Positions 43,001 through 51,184 of a stretch of 64,000 nucleotides of DNA are shown here, piece after piece. Position numbers and translations under genes: made by a program. Origin of the DNA: Rhynchopus euleeides (taxonomy: Eukaryota > Euglenozoa > Diplonemea > Diplonemida > Diplonemidae); the NCBI GenBank assembly GCA_963210315.1, contig OY723278.1:2225701-2289700 (forward strand), given 5' to 3'. The notes beneath the pieces were generated by a model, which was not told the origin of the DNA, did not search any database, and worked only from the letters and a program-made list of their open reading frames with translations. Every line of letters starts with the position of its first letter. The stretch's first letter is position 1.

Positions 43001-45237
43001 GGGTGCAGTACAATGCGATTAGTGGAGAATGTTTGCTGTTCAACGTCGCCCTTGACTACACGTACACCTCGTCGAGTATATTCTGCTACAAAGTGCGGGA
43101 AAAGACTATCGACGGCTACGATGTCGTGTCCGTTGCAGATTCCTACTCGCAGTACGACGCGATTGTCTTCGGCTTGACGAAGGGGGATGTGGAACAGTCG
43201 AATGCGGGGACGATCCAATTTAACCGCACATCCGATCGCCAGGATACACTTTTGTACTCCAGCATGATTGTGATGTTCAACGAATCTCGTGAGTTGGTGA
43301 ACATGGTGACCGCTGCCTCTCTCGCCGATTATGATGACGGGGGTCTGTATGTTGGTTACGTCAGATCAGTTGGTGCCGATGCTGCTGCGTCGCCGAGAAA
43401 CTATTGGCTCCAGCTGTACTGCGATGGCCAGGCTCGTGGTGATATCCGCCAATTCCAGGCAAACGACCCGTCGTGCCTCACATCTGACCACCGGGGGGTC
43501 GTGAAGCTCCCACTGATCTACCTCAACCACAGCAAACTTCGGAAGTACATCACGGACACCGTGGACAGCCTCACTAACAGCGACGACCCTGCCGTCAAAG
43601 CGAAGTATTTGGAGGAGCACTGCGGCTTCGCTTTTGTTGTCAACCAGCGTTGCTCCCGCTTACACAAGGCGGACAACGACGCGTTCAAAAATGGGTGGTT
43701 CCAGAACATGCATGACTGGACTTGCCCCCTGCCCAACCTCCTGCCCGACGATGAGTACGTCGTGCTCGACGCGCGCGATGATATCACATCCAAGGAGCAA
43801 TGTGCAGTGGCATGCCAGCACGTGCTCTCACCAGAACGGTGCACTTCGTTCGTCTACCCCCACAACGGGACACAGTGCGTGCTGATCCTGAATGACAGGC
43901 AGAATCATCTCTGCCTCACGAATGCCAGTGTGGATAACCCGAGGGGCATGATGCGTGCACAGAATAGCAACTGGTGGGTGCATCAGTCTAAGGAGTTCTC
44001 CTACAACACAGTGCAGGAAGGCCGAGCAATGACCATCACCCTCGGGGACGGATGGATGCCTGGGAACAGGGTTGTGCTGGACAGGGCTGAGTGCATGAAG
44101 GGGCTCGACTTCGGTGATCAAGCCCTCAAGAAGTCACTTGGGTCTGTGCAGGGCACCGGTGTGTCGCTGGTGTCGAGCAACACCTTTTTCTCTGTCATGT
44201 TGCCTGCTGGTGACGGGCAGTCCCTCCTGCTCCCCGATGGGGCTTCGCCAACGAAGGACGACGGAGAGGGCGACTTCAGCCTGATCACCCACGATACCCC
44301 TCCGGGTGTCGAAGCCTTTCGGTACTATGTCGGGGAGCTGCGGTACGCCCGCTCTGGGGTGGACTTAGTGGTCGCTGCAGTTTCCTCTTTGGCTCTCGTC
44401 CGCTTTGGGACTGACCATACCGAGTGCAAGACTCAGCCCTGCCGTTTGCCGGGTTCCGGAATCGGGCGCGACTTTGCTGTGTGCGCGGATCAGAACACTA
44501 CGTCATCGTCGAGCGGCGACTTTATCTGCGCGTGCCGCTATGTCCCTGGTGAGTCTGTTGGTGAGAAGCACCTGTGTCGTGAAGAGGAGGCGTCGCATGT
44601 TCTTATCTACATCATCGTTCTGTTCAGTGTCATCTTCGTGTTCTGTATGCTGCACTACTACATCCGTGTGAGGCGCCATAATCAGCGGCGCCTGCGTGAG
44701 GCGGAGGAAGCTCTCGTCAACCTCTACCAGAAACATGCGAGTGAAGTTGAGGTGGAAGCCATGCGTCACATGCTGTCGATGAACGAGGGCCACGAGTTGG
44801 AGCTGTTGAATGTGATGGTGCCTAACTTCGGTCACCGCATGCATGAAGCTCGCCTGTTTCTGTTGCACCAGAGACGCCTGGAGTTCCTGCCCGTGTGGGG
44901 TGCCTTGCCCCACGATCTCGTGCGGCGGGTCCACGACTTTATCTTGGGGCTCGATACGATGCACCGCATGCAGCCGCGCTTGGTATGTGCTGCTTGGCCC
45001 TTCCTCCACCACCGTCGCCACCCCACACAGATGACCCCCTTCGGTGTCGGGATTTTCGGAGTGCTCCGAAAGGGACGCAACCAGCGTGTCCGCCGCAAAA
45101 TCCAAGGTGACACGCCAACTGCTGTGTCACAGCGCGAGCGGGTGCACCACGACGAGGAAGTGTGTGGCACCCTGTGGACGTCCGACCTGATGACGCCTTT
45201 GGTCCCGGTCTATACTAACGAAGACGAGCCTCTGTAA
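40072..45237 (+). CDS. Type I membrane protein with RCC1-like and PAN/apple domains
   Basis: Open frame of 1721 residues (1705 if the 48-nt intron at 44983-45030 is removed). The N-terminus MCAVSPLLWAALLTHALSGVG is a signal peptide. Residues about 345-465 carry RCC1-type repeats (CVLMADGTISAFG; AALLQNGTVVAWGNG; GTVHAWGG). At least four Cys-rich PAN/apple-like segments follow, each with the CxxxC...C pattern (SYDSCQDLCCRDASC; VSDCAQRCLELPGCTGFEF; SSRECRGLCLTFPSLCTGVQ; SKEQCAVACQHVLSPERCTSF). There are many N-glycosylation sequons, and a Ser/Thr/Pro-rich linker near 630-680. A single transmembrane helix (about 1509-1533, VLIYIIVLFSVIFVFCMLHY) is followed by basic residues and a cytoplasmic tail of about 190 residues with a helical segment. 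Probably a surface receptor or adhesion protein; PAN domains bind proteins or glycans. ATG 40072 follows a GTG in frame. Confidence 0.87.
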   Translation: MCAVSPLLWAALLTHALSGVGALPGDKVWYRGSPGLSCDDVCSANEMQCTESMWPLSEEEFSTIAVQHSLDLACDAVILGGFFEAPVRVVEPASGKIVCAWQGPDRVWSSGQHSVSARCSRKAHLNYSRVCPCRSVRGGGMLGWKNFSSAFTSSQEKKPEETVALWWEVNGPLQHVVSGVETVKHISTALFDIYYTHVNGVNMWTFTPTLDQNKTCYDLTAYDPTKYTQVPVPADEEVVYLASTDLDVIAVTRKNVLHRWSTGRAFCLPHTEILYSESGDLRGVGIRAGPTHRTGTVEWTPATWNPDGGVLSPPGTPATHAWLAAFDRLTSYPDDIPADSTRLASGEIHSVTTTHAAACVLMADGTISAFGSSSSGGQAPPLTSVKQVFASRGAFAALLQNGTVVAWGNGQLGGELSPNQATPLRAMTVVATEAAFVAFAVNTAPVGGPVFPGTVHAWGGVEEGGDVAVQSKVSASVDNGSCAASLWKDVHTPEACSRAAQQLAAGGVAAVSAVEETEQGNLPTGCLYNQSSSRVLFNTNREPVAVCYWEEPYLPSTTLSDNWYQEEAVASYDSCQDLCCRDASCGAGTFVTDASGRSAATCRLYHHDGYDIQQEKKAAETPAPPTEAPQVPIPDYNGTTNSSSGGNVTDEDLDPIPGNTTTLTPTLTQIPTPTLEPPLNVTYTSFTKVGQMGRVCATDGTLEKALTEDPGGIVGVFATTKGFLAVQKGVYSTQSVPVVWPVSPTKSPLLQARPIKSVHGMEESFVIVSGDAKDSLITTTFSPGAATGFHTDHLEPVGDVRMQDVVDDIRFTLGSAAVVWGKGGVDTWQAKTRPLERFMKWSHKGCRETAGAQRKSYVDLSVSDCAQRCLELPGCTGFEFSDKGRCALWLHGACSRSFQPVLEAEIIIKQDSTDLYILNDLNLVVDENMASSVSMTLVGKGECKSVGVYEEPVASKNANSSRECRGLCLTFPSLCTGVQYNAISGECLLFNVALDYTYTSSSIFCYKVREKTIDGYDVVSVADSYSQYDAIVFGLTKGDVEQSNAGTIQFNRTSDRQDTLLYSSMIVMFNESRELVNMVTAASLADYDDGGLYVGYVRSVGADAAASPRNYWLQLYCDGQARGDIRQFQANDPSCLTSDHRGVVKLPLIYLNHSKLRKYITDTVDSLTNSDDPAVKAKYLEEHCGFAFVVNQRCSRLHKADNDAFKNGWFQNMHDWTCPLPNLLPDDEYVVLDARDDITSKEQCAVACQHVLSPERCTSFVYPHNGTQCVLILNDRQNHLCLTNASVDNPRGMMRAQNSNWWVHQSKEFSYNTVQEGRAMTITLGDGWMPGNRVVLDRAECMKGLDFGDQALKKSLGSVQGTGVSLVSSNTFFSVMLPAGDGQSLLLPDGASPTKDDGEGDFSLITHDTPPGVEAFRYYVGELRYARSGVDLVVAAVSSLALVRFGTDHTECKTQPCRLPGSGIGRDFAVCADQNTTSSSSGDFICACRYVPGESVGEKHLCREEEASHVLIYIIVLFSVIFVFCMLHYYIRVRRHNQRRLREAEEALVNLYQKHASEVEVEAMRHMLSMNEGHELELLNVMVPNFGHRMHEARLFLLHQRRLEFLPVWGALPHDLVRRVHDFILGLDTMHRMQPRLVCAAWPFLHHRRHPTQMTPFGVGIFGVLRKGRNQRVRRKIQGDTPTAVSQRERVHHDEEVCGTLWTSDLMTPLVPVYTNEDEPL
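44983..45030 (+). other. Probable 48-nt in-frame intron in the membrane protein gene
   Basis: GTATGTG at the 5' end and CCACACAG at the 3' end match the other introns of this window. It lies exactly between codons (phase 0), is 16 codons long and has no stop, so the frame stays open whether or not it is spliced. The encoded stretch is rich in His, Pro and Arg, unlike its flanks. Confidence 0.7.
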
Positions 45238-45434
45238 CTATTTATGCTCCACGCGAGCCTCGAGGTGGGGCAGAGCTATTGAGTTGTCCTTGCTCTGTGT
45301 GGGCTTGCTGTTCAGTTGTCTGCTTTGCCTCAGTTCCGTCAATGTGTCTGCCGTCATGTTCCGTTTCATCGACCCGGGGGCCTTCGCTCTTCGCTTTGCC
45401 TCAGTTCCGTCACTGTCAGCCTGTGTACGTTTGC

Positions 45435-45500
45435 AACCAGTTTGGTGAGGCGGCTCACCTTTTCTCACTTTCCTGTATTTGAGCGCGAAGGTCCTCCCCT
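45435..45500. repeat. Dispersed intergenic repeat, copy b
   Basis: Shares TGAGGC(A/G)GCTCAC, TTTTCTCACTTT and GCGAAGG(T/C)CC with 45745-45812, and more distantly with 39789-39840. Confidence 0.6.
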
Positions 45501-45744
45501 GTCTGTTTGGATTTGGTCAGACCCGTTGCACTGTGCCAGGGTTATCCGACGTGAGTGAACGCTTGAGAGCAGCTGCTGAAGCAAGCACAACCCTTGTCTT
45601 TGAATCGTGGGAAATGTCACACTTCTGGAAATCGCCGTGGCTATTCCCTGCCTGTGACACAACTGCCGACATTCAATGCCCCGGTGTTAGCCCCTCTCCT
45701 GCTTGCCATATTACTGTACCGGGGCCTTCACCCAGTGTGTCAAG

Positions 45745-45812
45745 CTGTCACTTTGGAGCCAGTTCTGTGAGGCAGCTCACGTTTTCTCACTTTTCTGGCG
45801 AAGGCCCCCAAC
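45745..45812. repeat. Dispersed intergenic repeat, copy c
   Basis: Contains GTCACTTTGG, TTCTGTGAGGCAGCTCAC and TTTTCTCACTTTTCTGG in the same order as copies a (39789) and b (45435). Confidence 0.6.
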
Positions 45813-46609
45813 ATGCGCTGTTCGCACGATCTCTCAGGACAGTTGGTTGTCGTCCAAATCCACGTGTTGCGATATCTTGGGGAACGATCCGAAACTGGCA
45901 CGCCCAGGATGAGAAGTATAGAGCGAGAGACACGAGATGGAAATGATAACTTGCGGTTGAGTCCGCTAGCATCGCATCTTCCTTGTTGCCTTGACACAAA
46001 CAAGAGTCCCATTTTATTTGGCAGAGTCCATCCGCCACGTTTTTTTTTTGCCGGAGATACAATGTCGGTTGCACCGTTTGTGTGGATCTTGCCCTGGCCA
46101 AAGAAAAGCCAGCTGGTGAACCAACAGTGAGGCTGGTCTGCCCTGAACGGAATCTCAATTGAAGAATCGACAAAGATCTTGCCTTTCTGGCCCTGTTTGT
46201 CGTCTGCTCAACGCACATGTGCCAGAGTGCAAGGCCTACTGGAGCTGAGCGGCTATATTCAGTTGCCTCGGGTATTTGAGTCTGTGCCTTTACGTTGGGT
46301 CTGTCTTTCGTTTCTCTACGTTTCGTAAATGTGCAAGGTGGAGCTGCCGTGTTCTTTGGAGCCGACCACTTTCCGCGGCATCCATTGCTTCAAGGGCCAG
46401 GGTTCCATTGCTTCGTGTATGATGCGCTCTCCCACAGAGAGAGTAACCACCAGACTGGAGTTGCCGACCTCTCTTGCTGCTGGCTTTGATCACACCCCAA
46501 TCTCATGACAAGTGTCCCTCTTCGCACGCCTGCCTGTATTGCCCCCATCCTCCATCGACAGGAGAACAAGGGTGCTGGGGCATAAGTACTTCCCAGTGAC
46601 CTTGTTCGT

Positions 46610-46641
46610 GATACCAGCCTCGGTAACGACGTGCTGGTATC
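46610..46641 (+). other. Perfect 9-bp stem hairpin upstream of the EF-hand/UBL gene
   Basis: GATACCAGC and GCTGGTATC are exact complements around a 14-nt loop, about 50 nt before the ATG. It could be a leader structure if the transcript starts upstream, but no family is recognised. Confidence 0.4.
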
Positions 46642-46691
46642 GCGTCAAAAGTAGCGAAGAGCTCCTCTCACCGAGGTGAAAGGCAGTCAAA

Positions 46692-48172
46692 ATGATGCAC
46701 GGGGTCCCGATGGAGGTGTCGATGTCAATGCAGGTCCAGCAGGCGCCTGCGATGCCCCCCCAGGGCTGGGATCCAGTGATTATGAACCGTCGCGCTGCAT
46801 TTGACGTTTTCGACGTTGCAGCAGACGGGACTATCAACTCCTTCGAGCTCTCGATGGCCCTTATGGTATGCCTGCTGGCTGTCCCCCACACCAACCCTCC
46901 ACCTCCACAAACCACAGGGCTGCGACGACGTGAGAGAAGCCGTGTATGTGACGGGCATCCGCCAGCTCCGTGATGCTGAGGTGCAGGATGCGATGGACAA
47001 GGTGCACCTGGAACCCGGTGGCCTGGTAACGTTCCAGGAGTTCAACCAGGTCTGCGAGATCCTGGTGCACAGCCTGGCGCCAAGGAAGCTGCTGGAGGAG
47101 CAACGCGCATCCGCACGCGCTTACCTGGAGAATGACGAGGTTGCAGCGGCGCGGGCTGGGAGCCCTCAGTCGCCGAGGGGAGATGCCGCAATTATCACTT
47201 CGACTGAGCACCACACCGAATTGGGCGTCGTGCAGAAGGCGTTCTACTCCTTCGACATTGATCGGTCGGGAACTGTCAGTGGCCATGAGGTGCCGCGCAT
47301 GCTGCGACTGGTGGGGATCGGGCCCAAGAACAACGACAAGGCCGCATGGGCAGCCTTCGAGCACCAGTGGCACCTCGCCCTGCAGAGCATATACCCGCCG
47401 AAGGATCCGACCGAGCTGCTGAATGTGTTCGACTTCCACGACATGTGCATGGTGCTGAACCCGAACCTCATCCGCGAGCTGCCTGAGAGACCACCTCCCC
47501 CCCCGCCGCCTGTCGAGTCGCTGTCGCTGGACGAGCTCGCCAGGCTGGAGCGCGAGGAGAGGCAGCGGCGCGCTGAGGAGGAGCGCATCCGGAAGGAGGA
47601 GGAAGAGCGCATCGCTCAGGCAACGCTGCACGTGAAAGCGCCGTCCGGCCGCATCTTCTGCCTTCTGGAGACGTCGCGTGATGATTCCGTTGCGGAAATC
47701 ATGCGCCGCATCGAGGACATCGAGGGTGTGCCTGTGGCACAGCAGCGCCTCGTCGCGCAGGGTTGGGAGATGTCACCCAAACAGAACCTCAGGGACTACG
47801 GGGTAAAGATTGGCCACCCCCAACGCCACAAGGCGACGACGGTGACACTCCTCGTCCGCGAGTCGCCGCAACAGGATGAGAAGAGAAACCCTGTTGGCCC
47901 TCTCCATGTCAGGTCGTGCTTTGGTGACACCTACACTATCAACGCCAAGGCAGACGACGCTGTCAGTGAAGTGATGCGGCGGATCGAGGAAGTCTCTGGG
48001 ATCCCACACATGCAGCAGCGGCTGGTGGGCAACGGCAGGTATGGCAATGGCCGGGTCATCTGGCACCGATATCAACACACCAACACACAGGGAAATGTGC
48101 GTCTACGAGAGGCTGCGCGAGGCGGGTGTTTTCCCTGGCGACACCGTGTTCCTCCTTACTCGTGGAAGTTAG
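46692..48172 (+). CDS. EF-hand protein with two ubiquitin-like domains
   Basis: Three exons: 46692-46865, 46918-48038, 48091-48172; 458 residues; both introns are 52 nt, start GTATG and end CACAG. EF-hand-like segments: FDVFDVAADGTINSFEL (before and across intron 1), a degenerate one (KVHLEPGGLVTFQEF) and FYSFDIDRSGTVSGHEV, whose loop has the expected D-x-D-x-S-G pattern. A proline run and a charged helix (ELARLEREERQRRAEEERI) separate these from two ubiquitin-like folds: the first about ATLHVKAPSGRIFCLLETSR to TVTLLVRE, the second from LHVRSCFGDTYTINAKADD to the end. Exon 3 supplies the last strand, DTVFLLTRGS, ending with the stop instead of a conjugatable Gly-Gly tail. Each UBL has a MRRIE(D/E) helix and a QQRLV strand, as in ubiquitin. 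Soluble; likely a calcium-regulated adaptor, but no orthologue recognised. Confidence 0.87.
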
Positions 48173-48548
48173 TCGCTGTGATGTTCTGTTGTTTTTTCCA
48201 TTCTGTATTGTACCCCATTTCCCCGGTCTCTTGGGCGGTCCTGTAGTGTACAGTGGGCCATCCTCGGCCCTTGTTATCCTTGTTTGTGGCTCTTTGCTGT
48301 TTGCCAGATGACAGGTTTGTAGGTTCAAACCCTGGCCGCCCCTTGATGCAGGTGTGAGGTGGAAAGGTCCGTCCCCACAGCCCCGTTCAGTTGCCGGATT
48401 CAGCATCGCACCTTGCCGTGAATCCCTGACACAACTCACCACCACCATCAGCATCTCTGCTGTACACACAAGTCTTTATTCTGCGAACCTGTACTAACCC
48501 CTCGATCTGTTCTCTTATACGGCAAGCTCGCAGGAATATTTTGATGAC
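48173..48548. other. Intergenic spacer ending in a strong splice acceptor
   Basis: About 375 bp. No upstream GTATG donor was seen in this interval. A tRNA T-arm-like GGTTCAAACCC near 48322 lacks the rest of a tRNA. Confidence 0.55.
48492..48533 (+). promoter_or_regulatory. Candidate trans-splice acceptor: branch site, pyrimidine tract, AG
   Basis: TACTAAC (48492-48498), identical to the yeast-type branch consensus, is followed by a pyrimidine-rich stretch and GCAG ending at 48533. The ATG of the next frame follows after 15 nt. With no donor upstream and an in-frame stop inside TACTAAC, addition of a spliced leader here is the simplest explanation. Confidence 0.5.
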
Positions 48549-49046
48549 ATGCCGACGGATAGATGGACAGCAGCGCTGATAACGACAGGTGGGACGTACG
48601 GGCTCTGTGTTGGGATGGGTGGGCATGCCTGGATGCGGAGACAGTTGGCGGTAACAGTGAGGGAGCGATGCGTGAAGACCATCTTCTGGGACGACGAGCT
48701 CGACGACAGGGACGTCCAGTGGTTGGAGCCAGTTGTGGCATCGACAGAAGCCTTCCGTGGGAGAAACGTGTTCGTCGTACTCTCAGACCAGCGGACAAGC
48801 GACCTCGTCATGCGCCCAGTGGATGGCGCATTTGGAGAACGGCCAGACGCCGTAAATGCCTACGTCGACGAACCACACAAAGCTGTGGTGCTCTTCTTCA
48901 CCTCTGACTACGTCTCGACAATGCGACTCCGTGACGGCGCGTACATTGACACACTACTCCACATCCAGCCGGAACTGAAACAAGCAGGCACCATTGCTGC
49001 TATGTCACGGATCACTCTCGCCCTCCGGCTCATCAGAAGAAATTGA
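48549..49046 (+). CDS. Small protein of unknown function
   Basis: 165 residues from ATG 48549, not recognised. Its N-terminal part has a glycine-rich hydrophobic stretch (ALITTGGTYGLCVGMGG), possibly a poor membrane or signal segment. The body alternates hydrophobic strands and charged helices (TIFWDDELDDRDVQWLEPVV; NVFVVLSDQRTSDLV; AVVLFFTSDYVSTM), suggesting a compact alpha/beta domain, and the end is basic (LALRLIRRN). Reading frame, codon composition and a strong acceptor-like site 16 bases upstream argue that it is expressed. It could also be an exon of a larger gene or a remnant of one. Sits between the EF-hand/UBL and the kelch-b561 genes with spacers of about 375 and 480 bp. Confidence 0.55.
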   Translation: MPTDRWTAALITTGGTYGLCVGMGGHAWMRRQLAVTVRERCVKTIFWDDELDDRDVQWLEPVVASTEAFRGRNVFVVLSDQRTSDLVMRPVDGAFGERPDAVNAYVDEPHKAVVLFFTSDYVSTMRLRDGAYIDTLLHIQPELKQAGTIAAMSRITLALRLIRRN

Positions 49047-49525
49047 ACATCTCTCTTCGGCTCCGCTTCAGCAACTTGGCAACGTTCCCTTTCCCGCAAC
49101 ATTCTATATTCTCGCTGACTCCGTTCCGGTTTGTGTAGGAATTCGTGATTTGTCGCAATATTCGTGCCTCTCATGGCTAATGCCTGGGTGCAGTGTTTGT
49201 CACCATACTTGCTTCTTTCGTTCGAGAGCTTTTAGTTGAGAGCTTTTTCGAGAGCTTTTAGTCGAGAGCTTTTTAGTTGCCACATGTCCTCTGCACCTGG
49301 GGGGTGGTGGCCACAACTGCATGATGGAGCGACCCCGACAACACTATCCCAAGGGGTCACGTCAGCCACAGTTTCAGGGCCAAAAAGACAGCCGCAGTGT
49401 CTGCGGAAGAGACTTGTGTCCCCCAGTCGCATCTTTAATGGTGAACAGCTTGGGCAACTTTGCTTGCGTATCTTGATTTCCACTCGACACCCTGTACAGA
49501 TACACACCCACGACCAACGATACCC
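49047..49525. other. Intergenic spacer
   Basis: About 480 bp, AT-richer than its flanks. Contains the GAGAGCTTTT repeats described separately, and an acceptor-like CTGTACAG (AG 49498-49499) 26 bases before the next ATG. Confidence 0.55.
49224..49276. repeat. Four copies of GAGAGCTTTT
   Basis: Copies begin near 49224, 49238, 49250 and 49264 (spacing 14, 12, 14), each followed by TAGT or TTCG. Lies about 250 bp upstream of the kelch-b561 start. Confidence 0.8.
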
Positions 49526-51184
49526 ATGGTTTCTTTCGTGACTGCCCTCAGCACCGCTGTGCTGGGTGTCACGTGGTCCCAGCTTGACACAACCACAGGC
49601 AGTGTGGCCTTTTCGGAGCATGCCAGCGGGTGGGATGCTGTGAACCAGCGGCTCGTGGTCTTCAACCGGGACGGTGAGATGTACGGATTGAATGGAGCTA
49701 CCTGGGCGGTGATCGCCCCATCTGGCGGTGGGCCCGTCCCTGCCGGACGGTTCTCCACGGTGTACGGGGTGGACGACACAGGGCTGGTGATTAGCTGTGG
49801 GGAAGGTAACGACGGGACCTTCTACAACGACGTGTGGCGTTTCCGCTTCGCCGACACCACGTGGGAACAGCTCGCCCCATCCAACGCCGCGGGCTCCCCT
49901 GAAACCCGCTACGGCGCGTCAGGCGGGGTCTTCCAACAGGGCGGCTCCCACAACCTCCTCGTCACCCACGGCTTCGCCACCAAGCGGTACTCCAACATGT
50001 TCACATTCGACCTGACCTCACTCCAGTGGAACCGCATTGAGGAAGGGACCAACGAGTACTCCTTGGGCTTCCCACACGCACGCTGCCTTGCCCCTGGAAC
50101 GGTGACCCAGACTGGCGAGGTGTTTCTCTTCGGCGGCTGCCTCAGCGGAGGCTCCACGGGGGGCCCGTGCCCCTCCTGGGATGGGTGGTGCCGCGACGCG
50201 GGTGGGGACTGGCACCGCATCACGGGTGGGGACCTCCCGACCCCCCGGACCCGGGGCCTCATGGTGCCGTACCCTCCGCAGCCGGGACGGGCGCTTCTCA
50301 TCACGTCGGGCACCACCTCGACGGGGAACCAGTGGCTCGAGGGCGAGGAGGAGGAAGGCGGGGACATCGGGATTGTGGACTGTGCGGAGCGCGAGTGGAC
50401 CTTCAGCCGCCCCACGGGGGCTGCACCCCCGCGCCTCTTCAACGCAGCGGCAGCGTGGAATTCGACCCACATCTTCATCTCCGGCGGAGTGAACGGGGAC
50501 ACAGGCTCCCCTGCCGGGACTGCCGTGTGGACTCTGTCGTGGGACACCGGTTTCGACAGCACACCCACCACAGGAGGCACCGGCAGCTACCTCACCCTCG
50601 TCATGCTCCACGGGATATTCATGTTCCTGGCATGGGGTGTCATGTGCCCCGTCGGCGCGTTCTGCGCACGGTACCTCAAGGAGAAGGACCCCCTCTGGTT
50701 CAAGCTGCACCGCATCATGATGCCTGTCGGGCTTCTGTTCACTCTGGTGGGTCTCGGGTTGATCATCCCTTCCGTACTCAACGGGCACTTCCAGTTTGCG
50801 CACGGGGCGATCGGGCTGGTTGTTGTTATTCTCGCCATCCTGCAGCCGATCAACGCAGTCCTGCGCCCACACAAGGCCCCTGCAGGCGAGGAGAAGCCAA
50901 CCCGCAGGCTGATCTGGGAGCTCCTTCACAAGTGGGCAGGCCGTCTCGCCCTTCTGCTTGGCTTGATCAACCTCATCCTCGGTGTTCTGATTGCTGTTGC
51001 GCCCCGTGAGGTGTTCATCGTGACGGTTGTGTGGTGCAGTCTGATGGTGCTGGTGTGGGTGGCGGCGGAAGTGTTCTTCAGGGTGAGGTACGGGCCTTGC
51101 TCGGATTGGAAGGCAGTAATCGAAGAGAAGCAACAGAAGGAAGCAGGAACAGGCCCGGACGAGGGGCCAGCAGACGAGTCGTAA
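49526..51184 (+). CDS. Kelch-repeat ectodomain fused to a cytochrome b561 membrane domain
   Basis: 552 residues from ATG 49526. MVSFVTALSTAVLGVTWSQ is a signal peptide. Residues about 25-340 carry kelch-type repeats (GWDAVNQRLVVFN; FSTVYGVDDTGLVISCGEG; YNDVWRFRFADTTWEQLAP; GEVFLFGGCLSGG; NSTHIFISGGVNGD), expected to form a beta-propeller outside the cytosol. From about 355 to 530 are five to six hydrophobic helices of the cytochrome b561 type, with four histidines in helix positions suited to two b hemes: H362 (MLHGIFMFLAWG), H395 (FKLHRIMMPVG), H426 (FAHGAIGLVVV) and H468 (LHKWAGRLALL). b561 proteins pass electrons across membranes, usually from ascorbate to ferric iron or a lumenal acceptor. 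The usual partner in fusions is a DOMON domain; a kelch propeller is less familiar to me. The C-terminus is short, charged and cytosolic. Confidence 0.92.
   Translation: MVSFVTALSTAVLGVTWSQLDTTTGSVAFSEHASGWDAVNQRLVVFNRDGEMYGLNGATWAVIAPSGGGPVPAGRFSTVYGVDDTGLVISCGEGNDGTFYNDVWRFRFADTTWEQLAPSNAAGSPETRYGASGGVFQQGGSHNLLVTHGFATKRYSNMFTFDLTSLQWNRIEEGTNEYSLGFPHARCLAPGTVTQTGEVFLFGGCLSGGSTGGPCPSWDGWCRDAGGDWHRITGGDLPTPRTRGLMVPYPPQPGRALLITSGTTSTGNQWLEGEEEEGGDIGIVDCAEREWTFSRPTGAAPPRLFNAAAAWNSTHIFISGGVNGDTGSPAGTAVWTLSWDTGFDSTPTTGGTGSYLTLVMLHGIFMFLAWGVMCPVGAFCARYLKEKDPLWFKLHRIMMPVGLLFTLVGLGLIIPSVLNGHFQFAHGAIGLVVVILAILQPINAVLRPHKAPAGEEKPTRRLIWELLHKWAGRLALLLGLINLILGVLIAVAPREVFIVTVVWCSLMVLVWVAAEVFFRVRYGPCSDWKAVIEEKQQKEAGTGPDEGPADES

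Larger units (their letters stand above)
45238..46691. other. Long intergenic region with dispersed and local repeats
   Basis: About 1.45 kb. CCTCAGTTCCGTCA occurs twice (near 45329 and 45401), and a longer segment is duplicated at 45435-45500 and 45745-45812. Upstream of the next gene is a perfect 9-bp stem hairpin (46610-46618 with 46633-46641, GATACCAGC). No coding sequence recognised. Confidence 0.5.

Noticed and set aside
45099..45131. A second in-frame intron (GTGACA...CACAG) near the end of the membrane protein gene
   Set aside because: Only 33 nt and the donor does not match the GTATG rule of the other introns.
48300..48345. tRNA gene suggested by GGTTCAAACCC
   Set aside because: The T-arm stem is imperfect and no D-arm, anticodon arm or acceptor stem can be paired with it.
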